Shown here one piece after another: positions 48,560 through 58,800 of a stretch of 64,000 nt of DNA (the stretch's first letter is position 1; every line of letters begins with the position of its first letter). The position numbers and the translations under genes are program-made. The stretch comes from Nautilus pompilius (taxonomy: Eukaryota; Mollusca; Cephalopoda; Nautilida; Nautilidae), in assembly GCA_018389105.1 (NCBI GenBank), contig JACATO010000047.1, forward strand, positions 310,001-374,000, written 5' to 3'. The notes under the pieces are model-generated. The model made no database searches. It was not told the origin of the DNA and saw nothing but the letters and a program-made list of their open reading frames with translations.

Positions 48560-49680
48560 ATTTGTTTGTTTGTTTTTTCTTTTTATGTGAATTTTATTCA
48601 TTTTGGATTGAGTATTTATTGCATTTGCTTCACTTTCATACTTTGTTTTTGGACTAAGTCCATCGTGCTGCATTATTATCAATTGTAAGAACCACAGACT
48701 TATTTTAATTCTCTTTAGGTGTATTTCTCCTCTTCAAACTGTAGGGTTTTACCATTATGGCTGTGATTTTAGTCTCTCTTTGGCACATGCGCAGGTACAC
48801 ATTTACTCTCTAGTGCTATTTTTATATCACATTAGGCTCTTTCTCTGATAATTTATCCTATTTCTTCCCTTGATTTTACTGAGTCTGCATTAAGGATTTC
48901 CATTTAGTCATTTCTTGTCACTGACACCTGGCATATTTTATGTCAGTAATGGTTGAGCTCTGCTATGATGTCAGACTATTGGTTCCATGTTGTTGGACTC
49001 TTGTTTTTGCTTTAGATTCTGACATCCGTTTCACATAGAGTTTTAATTATATATTTTGCTTTTGTCTTCTTCAAGCAATCAGTTTTCTTTTTGCTTTCAA
49101 CTACTACACTATTTAAACATGTAGTCAATCATTGAAATTTCTCCTCAGGCCAAAAGGCTACTTTTATCTCATGAAATTCAGGCTTGGCATTTTTCAAATA
49201 ATACACACACATTGGCATTGATCTTAGCTCTGGTTCTTTTTCCCATATGTGGTTGCTCTTCACAAAGTTGAGTACCCTCTTAATCCAGTTTCATATTTTT
49301 TTGTTGTTCTATGTTTGAAATCCTTTTGTTTCTGAGAATTGTTACTCTTTTCATTTGTAGTTTAAGATATATCTTAAGAGTTAATCAAGTAAGATTGAAT
49401 CTGTCTACTCTCATCTCTTGTTCTCCCCCAGCATTTTACCTTTTTTGTTGTTGCAGTTCCTGAGTTTTTCAAGAATAGATTTCTGTGTGCATTGAGCTTT
49501 TAGCCTCACTTTTCTGAAAATGGCTGGTATATTTGCTTGGATTTCTACCACAGCCGTTAATGAGATTTACCTGGACTGTGTATACATGCTCACATGAAAA
49601 ATACTTTCTGCATAACTGGTTGCAAAGATTGCTAATTTGGCAGCAGGTCACCAAACCAAGATTATTCTTAAAGAAACATT
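48560..49680 (-). other. Unassigned coding-like fossil
   Basis: The region is pyrimidine-rich on the plus strand and less AT-dominated than its neighbours. Minus-strand frames are long between stops, for example 49469-49654 (61 codons, VTCCQISNLCNQLCRKYFSC) and about 49150-49260 with KSNHIWEKEPELRSMPMCVY. Cysteine- and lysine-rich segments recall BED-finger hAT proteins, but no motif could be aligned with confidence. It lies about 1.2 kb beyond the hAT-ZBED fossil at 50880-52560 on the same strand, and could be another decayed element. Confidence 0.3.
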
Positions 49681-50339
49681 GAATTTACTCAATACTTGGT
49701 GTAAATTTTATTGTAAATTTATATAAAAATTTTTTGTGATTCTCTCAAAAGAAAAAAAAAAATTAACAAAAAAACAAGAAGACAGCAGGCTAAAAGTTGA
49801 GCATTTCATAGTAAAAAAAAAAATTTTTAAAGTATAACTATAGTTTTATAGAATGATGAATCACTTCATGGCTACGAGTATTTAGATTTTTCATGTAGCT
49901 AAAAGTTAGGAATATGGTGATAAGTCAGTAGGTAATCAGTAATTGACCTAATCAGCCCTTTTGCCACTTAATTTATCAGCTGATTATTAGGGTTCATGAT
50001 GAAAAAATTTTTTGTTTTGTGAGAAAGAAGTAGAATATTGCTCTTCTCTGCATTACACTAAGTTTTATTAAAATATTAGTCTATCCAGATTAACTGATAA
50101 CCAGTAGAGTTAATTAGGTTTGAAGTTGGAGGAGGGAGGGGCAAAGATGGTAAATTCCACAGGCGTTCATTCTGTCACCACGTCCCCTGACCGCAAGATC
50201 TACATACACATACATCTTAATGCCAATTTTCTTGTTGAGGGAATCTGTCCATTTAAACCCCATTCTCAATCAATTCAGGATTGATGCTTGCACATAACTA
50301 GGTAAAAGCTGAAATAAAATGATAGTTATCTAAAAATGC
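49681..50339. other. Intron sequence, no gene seen
   Basis: AT-rich, poly-A runs, no recognisable frame. Confidence 0.45.
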
Positions 50340-50480
50340 AATATGCTATCTGGTGTGCCAGTGGTTAGACTGCTGAACAGGAGAGCCAGAGTTCAGTCCT
50401 TGTTTGGGTGACCTCAGTTTAGTGTGATTTTGCATCTGATGCACAATATTATGGAACGATGACAAAGAAATTCAGAATTA
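50340..50480 (+). repeat. tRNA-like SINE head, plus orientation
   Basis: GGTGTGCCAGTGGTTAGACT then GCTGAACAGGAGAGCCAGAG then TTCAGTCCTTG has a box A like (GTGGTTAGAC) and box B like (GAGTTCAGTCC) pair about 30 bases apart. The spacing fits a tRNA-derived RNA polymerase III promoter. The downstream body is lost or diverged. Confidence 0.55.
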
Positions 50481-50879
50481 AACACATTTGAGACTCAAGT
50501 TTATCAAAAAAAAGAGAGAGAAAATGTAGTGGAAATTGAAATGTCAAATGTTCAAAGTTAACTAATCAATATAGATATATCCAAATCTCAATTAATACAT
50601 AACTTGATTTTAAAAGCTAAAATATTAAAAGCAACATTTTTCTACAAACATAGATTTAAAATTTAACTCATTTATGAAACTTCTAAAAGCTTTAAAAAAT
50701 ATGAAATTGTTCTACTTGAAACCCAAAGCATAAAGATTTATTTTAAACTAATCAATGCAACAATTGCTATATCCTGACTAATATATAAATATGTGAGGGC
50801 CAAAGTATTGAAAATAATGCTGGTCTACAGACAGATTCAGAATTGAAAATAATTAGAAAAGTATTTCAAAAGTCAAAAG

Positions 50880-52560
50880 CTCTTCATTTATAAAGTAGAA
50901 GCATGAATTTTTTACCACTTTTTGGATTGAGCAGTTTCTTGTTGGCTCATATCTACCAATGTCAAAAGAATGCTCACTGTCTATGGAAGATGGAGGTGTG
51001 CATAAATACATCTAGGCTAGATTTTTCAACCTTTTGAACTAGAGATTATTTCCTTTCTACCATAATGAAGGATCTTGTCTGGGTGGTAGGGGTGAGTTAA
51101 GATGTTTACCAATCTCTTTCTCTAGAAATGTTTTTTCTGTTATAGTTCTTGATGATCTGCAGTTTGATTTTCTGTAGAAGTGGGAGTTTTTTTTCCCTTT
51201 CTTATGCTATTTATTTATAGCAGGTAGTCCCATTGTCCAGGAACTGTCAATATTGATTCAGCAGCTGCAGTTTTAAATCTTGAAGTCTTTCATTTGTAAT
51301 ATTCATTTTATCAACCAATGATTTTTTCAATCCATGTTCATGTCTTTACTTTGGAACTTCAGTTTGAAATGATGGTCTAAACATGTGGAAATAAGTTTGT
51401 AGATTTGCTTTTAGCTGATCCACAGTTGTCATGTTTCTTCAAAAGTAGTAGTAATAGTATCTTTGTCTAGGAGGAGTTTTGTAGCTAGAACTGACAGAAT
51501 TATGATGGAAGTTACATTTTTTCTGACTAGAACTTTTTGTAATCTCTTCAAAGGGATTTAAAAGGAAAGCAAGCTTTTCACCCAGGCTCTATAGATATGG
51601 GGTTAGGTTTGGAATATTATAGTTTACTACATATGCCATGATCAGGTGTCTTTGTTCAGTAACACACTAACATATAATATGAACTGTTCCAACAGGTTGG
51701 CATAGCCTGTAAGAAGCCTGTGTTTGTATGCCTTCAGTTGTTCCTGAAGGCTACTTAGCTTTTGAGAAGCAGCAGGAGAATGGTGGAAATAACCAAGTAT
51801 TTCTTGATTATTACAAAATATATCTTTTACTGCTCAATGGTTAAATATTGGATCATTAATGCATGGTTGTAGAGGATAAAATAAGATAATGATGATAATT
51901 TGGCTTTAAGATACCCAGCAAATATGTTGGCAGCAGATCATTCCAGAAGACCAAATAGACTTTATCCAGCGATATTTCATCTTCAAATAAGCCAAATTTT
52001 GCTCACTGATGTGGTTGGCTAAATTAAATTCTGGATAAAGAACCACATTTAGGATGGAATTGTGCCGTTCAAAATCAGGTGTTAGCCAATGACCAATCAT
52101 AGTAAGAAACCAGTAGTATTAGCAGTCCATGTTTGTCATCTATGCTGTACTTTTCATTCCTTTTTTGCAGCATTTTTTGGAGTTTTTGGAAAGCAGTGTT
52201 TTATATATTTGGCATCACTTTGAAAAATTTATGGTGTGGTATATTAGATAAGTGACTGAATATCTTTCTAAATTCAATGTCTGCTACAACTGAGTAAGGT
52301 TGTATTTCAGCCACAATCATTTCTCATTTTTTGTTGTATGGCTGTGGCTCAAGGTTCTCTGATGCCCTATAACTTTCTCTTATCAAGGGATTCCTTCAAA
52401 GTAATTTATTTACTAAAATCTGGCTTCGGTTCTTTAAGTTTCTGTTTTTTTTATATAGTTTTTGCATCAGGGTGTTTTTTTTTTCTGCTGAATAATTTCT
52501 GCATTGTATTCATTGGCATGTTTCACCTTTAACCGATCTATCATGTTGGTAGTTGTAAAT
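50880..52560 (-). pseudogene. hAT-ZBED transposase, decayed
   Basis: Minus-strand frames, read from about 52550 downwards, follow a BED-type hAT transposase. TTNMIDRLKVKHANEYN is the end of a BED zinc finger (TTNM..HL...H..EY). AEIQPYSVVADIEFRKIF is the Q.PFSVVED..F segment. MIGHWLTPDFERHNSILNVV holds the T.HWI...W.R.S.VL motif. MAYVVNYNIPNLTPYL and FLLNPFEEITKSSS match WN.LE.....L.PFEE.T. The C-terminus gives MYLCTPPSSIDSEHSFDIGR, the hAT dimerisation signature (YL..P.TS..SER.FS..G). Stops and frameshifts are spread throughout. No termini were found. At about 1.7 kb of coding remains it is close to full length, so this was an autonomous element. Confidence 0.82.
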
Positions 52561-54946
52561 GTCTTTGCAGTTTTTCCATTTTGAGAAAATTCTTAGCTGC
52601 AAAATTTTCATTTAGTTTTGGAATCTTTCTGAATCACAGAATAATTCCTTAAAATCTTTTTGAAGGCATTTCTACCATTAAAATATTTATGAGTAGGCAC
52701 TTTTCTGGAAATGGATTAGTTTTAACTCTTGATTTCTCAAGTAAACATCATCTGAAAAAAACTGACCAGCCCCGGTATTCGATTTTTAAAAAAAATGACC
52801 AGCTATCAATAATATTTATCAGTTCATTGTTTCTAGACAGATGCCAAGAAAACAGGATCACAATGACAGCTTGATCATTCAATTTGTTAATATTTTAAAG
52901 GATAATTACTTGAATTAGCAATTACACACATTATTATCAAGAATGAACAATTAGGCAAAAAATCAGTGGAAAAATTTTCTCTATAATGAAAAACAGACTT
53001 CAGTGTTATATTGGCTGCTTACAGTGGAATGTGCAAAACATGCATATTTCATAATCAAAACAAAGTTTTAGATCTAATATCCTGTAATAGAATATCCTTT
53101 TGATAATGCAATACAGTATATGCACATCATACAATGATCATCTCTGATTTCAACCATTTAAATATTTTTCAAAGTCAATGTATCTATAATGCATCTTTAT
53201 TTCTTTTCTTCCATGAAAACAATATTAGCGTTCACAAGTTCTCAAAATGTACATGAACTGGGTAATTATTCAGGGTGCTTTACTCTTTAATTTTTACTAG
53301 TAAAGCCAATTTTTATTAAGATTTTTGGCAACTGAATAAAATTTGGATGCATGAAGGATTCAGATACATCTGTCTTGAGAGAGAGGGCTGGCCCTTTAGA
53401 CTTATTTATTTTTCTGCTTGTGATGATCTTAGATGCAACTTTAGGGTAAAGAATTCCTTATTTCTATTGTCAAAAGTATTTTTAAAAAAAATTAAGTTTC
53501 CTTTCAGTTGTAGTTTAGAATATTCCACCAGAAAAAAAAAGTATTTATTTTTTGAAAGTAAATAGTGCTCAAGATATAAAAAAAAGCACATATGATAATG
53601 GGTAATAATTATATCTGAAGAATAAGCAATTTTTTTTTGTCTGTATTGTTAAAAGAAAACCATGATTTTCTGAGTTTTGTAAGTGTATATGTACATACTT
53701 GCATTCATCACGGTTAAGCTTTTCTCGGTAGTTAAAACATTTTCTATTCTAAACTTTTAAAATAAATAATGTTAGAATTATGTCCACTAAATGTGGACAA
53801 ATAGCATTCAGATAAATCTGACCATAACATAACAAAGATATACCCAACCTCCTTTTACTTTAAAAGGTTGTGATGCAATTTGGAGTTATATACTTTTAAA
53901 AAATATAATTATTTGGAATCTACTTGTATTAAATATCTTTCTTCATTTGTTGTCATACATGCTTGTATCATTTTAAAAAAAAGAAACAATGCTAGTAAAA
54001 TAATGATGATCCTGTGGTAATTTTATCACAATTACCTCTTCTGTGCTATGACATAATTGGTATCCTGATACTTTAAAGTGTGAGCAGGGATTTCTTAAGC
54101 GATGAGTGTTCCAACTATTGTTTTGTTTAAGTTGAGTGTTTATTTGCTACTAAAACAACCCAAACTCTGGATTCCTTTGTTTTGACAAATGACAAGTTAA
54201 GGAGAAATAGATAAGTATCATTTAACAACAACAAAAAAAAAAAATAGTGTGTTTCAGTGATGGTGGCTAACTTAAAGATGAAAACATTTCTTCTCAGCAG
54301 CCACTTAATTTCAAAAAGAAAAACAAAAAGAAATGAGAGCAAAAAAATAACTCGACAAAAAACACAAGAACTGCTGTTTTAAAATCTCTTCCTAAAAATT
54401 AATAATGAAATTTTATTTTTTTTCTTTACTTTACTTGTAGTTCTCTGATACCTTTGGTGTTTGAGTGTTTTATATAAAATGACTGCCATACTTCTGAATC
54501 TGTCAGTTGGTAACTTGTAGCTGTTTTCCTTTCTTTTTTCCCTTTTTGGAGTAGTTGCTGATATTTTTAGTTGCATTATTGCCAGCCACACTGACCTTTA
54601 TGGATTACTACAAATTTTAATTCTTTTTTACTACATTATTTAAGTAGTCTCTGTACTTGTAGCTATTGTTTGTGTGTGTGTGTTTTTAAAGGGATCTGTT
54701 CAGTAGAGTTCAAAAGATACATTTTTAAGTAAGCATTTCTAGACATTATCAGATGTAGCTACTGCTGTTGATTTTTTCCTGGATATAAATTCAGATAGTT
54801 GCCATTAGACAAAAACAACGAGCACACATTTTTAATCTGAAACTGAAGATGATAATTCCAACTAATCAGTTTTATGCAAGCACAAATCCATTTTTCTTTT
54901 AATATCATTAAAAGAGAAAGATAGCTAGCTTGCTTATATCAGGGTT
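52561..54946. other. Intron sequence, no gene seen
   Basis: AT-rich DNA. Open frames at 53347-53565 and 54379-54591 have no recognisable motif. A GT run lies at 54670-54684. Confidence 0.45.
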
Positions 54947-54954
54947 GTATAGAG

Positions 54955-55141
54955 CAGGCATGTCAAACATGCGGCCCTTTACAACCACACCTGTGGTCCA
55001 CACAAAGGATACTAATTTGCAACAAATATATTCTGCAATAAATTTTATTAAATGACTTCAATTAGTTGTCATGTGTGGCCCTCATGACAACACATATGTG
55101 ACCCATGTGGCCCTTGGGGGACCCTCAGTTTGACATGCCTG
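54955..55141. mobile_element. 187-bp hAT MITE with exact 8-bp TSD
   Basis: It begins CAGGCATGTCAAACATGCGG and ends, in reverse complement, CAGGCATGTCAAACTGAGGG. The flanks GTATAGAG (54947-54954 and 55142-55149) are identical 8-mers. CAGGCATGTCAAAC-type ends with GGCCC runs occur in small nonautonomous hAT elements of many animals. No coding capacity. It lies about 550 bp downstream, in gene orientation, of the first Ig1 exon. Confidence 0.93.
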
Positions 55142-55530
55142 GTATAGAGGATTGTAAAACCCAGGTCAAATGACCAGGATTGAATAATGGATAAATATCT
55201 TAAAATTCATCATAGGCTTTTCTTTTAACCAGAATGATGATTACAGGTAGGCTATTTTAGATTGCAGCTGCTGCGGGTGGGTGAACTTTCATTAAACCTA
55301 GCTATAAATATTGAGAAAACCAACAACATGGCTTAGTTAGTTATGATTGACTATAATTTAGTTTAGACAATTACTATGCAGCCCCAGCCACTATTGTTGC
55401 TAACAGCAAGATAAAAAAATAAAATAAAATAACTTGCCTCACACTATTTTATTTTTAACTTTTTAACTAAATTTATCGAAAACTTGACTATGGGCGTTTC
55501 TTCTGAGTAAAAATAACCCCATTCTGGTCT

Positions 55531-55551
55531 ATTACTTGTGTGTGTGTGTGT
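55531..55551. repeat. (GT)n microsatellite
   Basis: A TGTG run of about ten units beside the Ig1a exon, on its downstream side. Confidence 0.8.
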
Positions 55552-55692
55552 AAAATGAAACAGCCTTGTAATATTCAGTGATGGAAATCTAAATGGAGGT
55601 GCAGTTACATTATAAGTCTCTGCCAATGGCTGAATATTAAGGAAATAACAACAGCACCAGTGAAAAAATGGTAAAAAGATTGAAGGACTCAC

Positions 55693-55817
55693 TTTTCTTG
55701 CACCGAGATGTGTGATGATGCATTGAAGTACAGCTGTTTGTCCTATATATTGTGTAACATTTGTTGAAATTTCGGAGAAGTGAGGGTTTTGGAACTTTTC
55801 GTAGTGGGCTCCTAGTC
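55693..55817 (-). CDS. Ig-domain protein, internal exon: first half of Ig domain 1
   Basis: This is a 125-nt internal exon of a Dpr/zig-8-like two-Ig-domain protein. On the minus strand an acceptor (TATTACAG) precedes GACTAGG, and the exon ends in AGAAAA followed by the donor GTGAGT. Two bases complete a split codon, then 41 sense codons follow and the exon ends in phase 0. The peptide holds a short lead (GAHYEKFQNPHF), an N-glycosylation sequon (NVT) and the B-strand pattern GQTAVLQC with the first Ig1 cysteine. It ends at HLGARK, exactly where the next exon begins with VQW, the core tryptophan, so the two halves of the V-type fold join in frame. The family match rests on the Dpr-like order Cys, G.., V.W, tyrosine corner. 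Dpr-type proteins act in neuronal cell recognition in insects; that role here is inference. The upstream signal-peptide exon was not found. Confidence 0.85.
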
Positions 55818-58800
55818 CTGTAATATAGAATATTAATTAATGTTAACATTGTTAGCAAATTATTAAATTAATTAACTGCATTGGAATGAATTTTTTTAAA
55901 ATTAACGGAAGTACAAAATAGCTTAAGCGTACCACAGTACTTTTTAATAGCTTGAAAGGATAAGCAAAATTAAATATTACTGGGATTATTCTAGAGATAT
56001 TTTACAATATGTATTGAAAATAATTTGGTTTTGTTTTAATACACCTGTCCTGTAAACAACAACTGTAAGACTAGTATGGCTTGGAAGATACTAATGAAAA
56101 TTTAAGAAACTTAAAACAAAATTAACAAGCAGTTAAGAATTTGTTGAATTCAGCAGTTGGAAGTGTAACCTGAGCCGCAATTGCTTGGGCATGAAATGGA
56201 TGGAACAAAAGTATGGTTGGGAACGGTCTTTGTAGAAATTCTGATAAATGGCAACGACCTGTTTTAGTAAACCATCATTGGAATAGACGGTATCAGGTTC
56301 TGCTAAAGAGAGAATAGTTTTGTATATTTGTGATGTTTATGGATAATAAACAGGATGTTTAACTTGGATGGCATAAATGGAAATATTTGAGTTTAAAATA
56401 AGAAATAGGTAATGGTTGCATGATTTAATTTGAGTCCTGTTGATCACAATGCAATTCTGGTTTGATTTGAGCCATTCTGAGGACTGACTGAGATACTTTA
56501 CAGTAGCCTTGGTATAAAACAATTCTCTGGCTTTCTAAATTGTTGTTTGATGGATTTGGCAATGAATGAATTCTCTTCTGAGAAAGGAAAAGTGGTGGTA
56601 ATTCTAAGTTTCGGTAAATATTCTTTCACTAGCATGAAATTAGCAATATGTCTGTCCTTTAACTACTGATACAGCAACAATTGATTTTATGCCTAAGAGC
56701 TGGAAAATGTATTTTGTCTCTTAAGCACAAAGAACACAATTCAAGTGTTTATTGCAGTTGCTCATTTTCAAATCTAAGAAAATAATTAGTGTCAGCTAAT
56801 TTGTCATTGTCTTAAGTTTTGTTTTTTCACTGTGAAAATGGATATATCTTAATAGATAAAAGAAGCTATGGAATGAATTTTGTCATAATTGGAAACTACA
56901 GAAAATGCTGAACCTTAATTGCTAATAATTTAAAATAGTAATAACATACTTAGCACAAGAATTTTTATTTGTTGTTGCAATTATTTCAAATATTGACTTT
57001 TTTTTTCAAGTTTTATAGAATAGTTAATCTGTTTAAAATAACTTTATTACAATATGCTAAAATAGTTTCTGACTACCTTCATAATGAAATAACTTTAGTA
57101 ATTTTTTTGTGAGATAAGAACTTTTAAAGGTAAACATGTAAGGGTATTAGTTTTTTTTTTTTTTTTTGCTTTGTTTTCAAAAAACATTGGATTGTAGTTC
57201 AGATGTTTTAAGAATAGGAGTAGGCTAGGTTTTTGTTAACAGGTTTAGTAACAACAGTGAATACATGGAATGGTTGTCTGAAAGTTGTATAGTCTACTGC
57301 AATCAATATACTTCAAACCATGTTGGATAGGTACTTAGAGATGTTGCTTTCTTCTCTGAAAATGACTATAATTACATTGTAAAGCTTTTGTAATAAAAGA
57401 ATGCTTACCTATACCTATGATTGTATTTTCTGATTTGATTAAAATAAATCTGTGAATAATTTTAAAGGAAGATCTCTATAGATTGTAAATTTTAAATTAA
57501 GTATAAAGGTTTTGAGGGTCTTTTATTCTGCTTTACAATTATATTTAATCAACTAATAATTAAAAATTGCAAAATAAACCTAGAATAGATTATCAATGTG
57601 CAATGAAATAATTTTATTATAACTTTAATACACAAGAGTTTTAAAAAGAGAAATACTTAACAGTATTATTTCTGTTTGCTATATTTTCTTTTTTCCTTTA
57701 GAACAATGCTTTATTAACAATATCTCTTTGTTATCCTAAAAGAGAAGATTTTATGATATTCTATTTTTTCTACACACTGTGAAATTCATATTTTAGAAAC
57801 AGCCACATTGTTAATTCTATTATTGGATATTTATTCAGGTGTTCTCAGTATGTTATAGGGAGATTTTGGTAAATTTTAAACTGCATAAACTCGAAGAAAA
57901 TATCATTTTTTGTGAAAACGGCATGCTTTTTTTTGGAAATGCCTCCTTTCTAAATTTTTTTAATTTAAATTTTATTTGCTGCCTCATTAGGTCTCTTTCT
58001 TTTGCACTAGGTTGCAACACTTTTGGAATTTGTATTAAGAAGATATCAAATAAAAATTAAGGATGGCACATGCATGCACATGCAAAAAAATGGCAGTAGT
58101 TTTTAAAGATCCTATGAAAATTTTATGCAGTTTATATTTATATATCTTCAAATATTTCTCAAACAAATTTAGATGACAACCCTGGAAAAAAAAATTGTTT
58201 TTGTAACGCTACTAGAATATTTTAGAAATTTAGTTTTTTTATAAGTAACGAGTTTGATGAAAAACTTTTCTTAATACATAATTCTTAATTTATCATTTAA
58301 AATTAAATTTAGATTCCTCCCATATATATATATCATGTCTCATACATGCATAGATTTTCTGTTTGTACCAATGATTTCTTTTTTACTCATTTGATGATTC
58401 TTGTTTTGTTTTTACCTTTTTTTTTAAAGCTATCTGATATAATGATTGTTCCAAATAGTTTTATTTAAAATAATCAATGCAGATCTTAAAATGTAATTTT
58501 CTTTAAAGTTTTAAAAGGACAATTTTACTTCCCATCACAAAACAAAACAAAAAGGCTAAACTAAAACCAGTTTCATAGATTTTATAAATAAAAGGGTTAG
58601 CAACCATTTTGGATTCTTTGGTGGTTGGGCTAAAAAAATAAAATTTTCAAAAAAAGAAGAATTTTGTTAAACTTTGTGCAAGGTATTGTACATCATCAAA
58701 ATAAATTTTGAAACTCTCACATGAATTTTTTAGTGATTAGTATGTGCCTAATTATAAAATAGTAGCATAGGTGGTGAACCATATTATTTTGTGGCCTACC

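Noticed and set aside
50345..50400. A functional tRNA gene
   Set aside because: Box A and B like sequences are present, but no cloverleaf stem pairing could be made; the head matches the SINE family.
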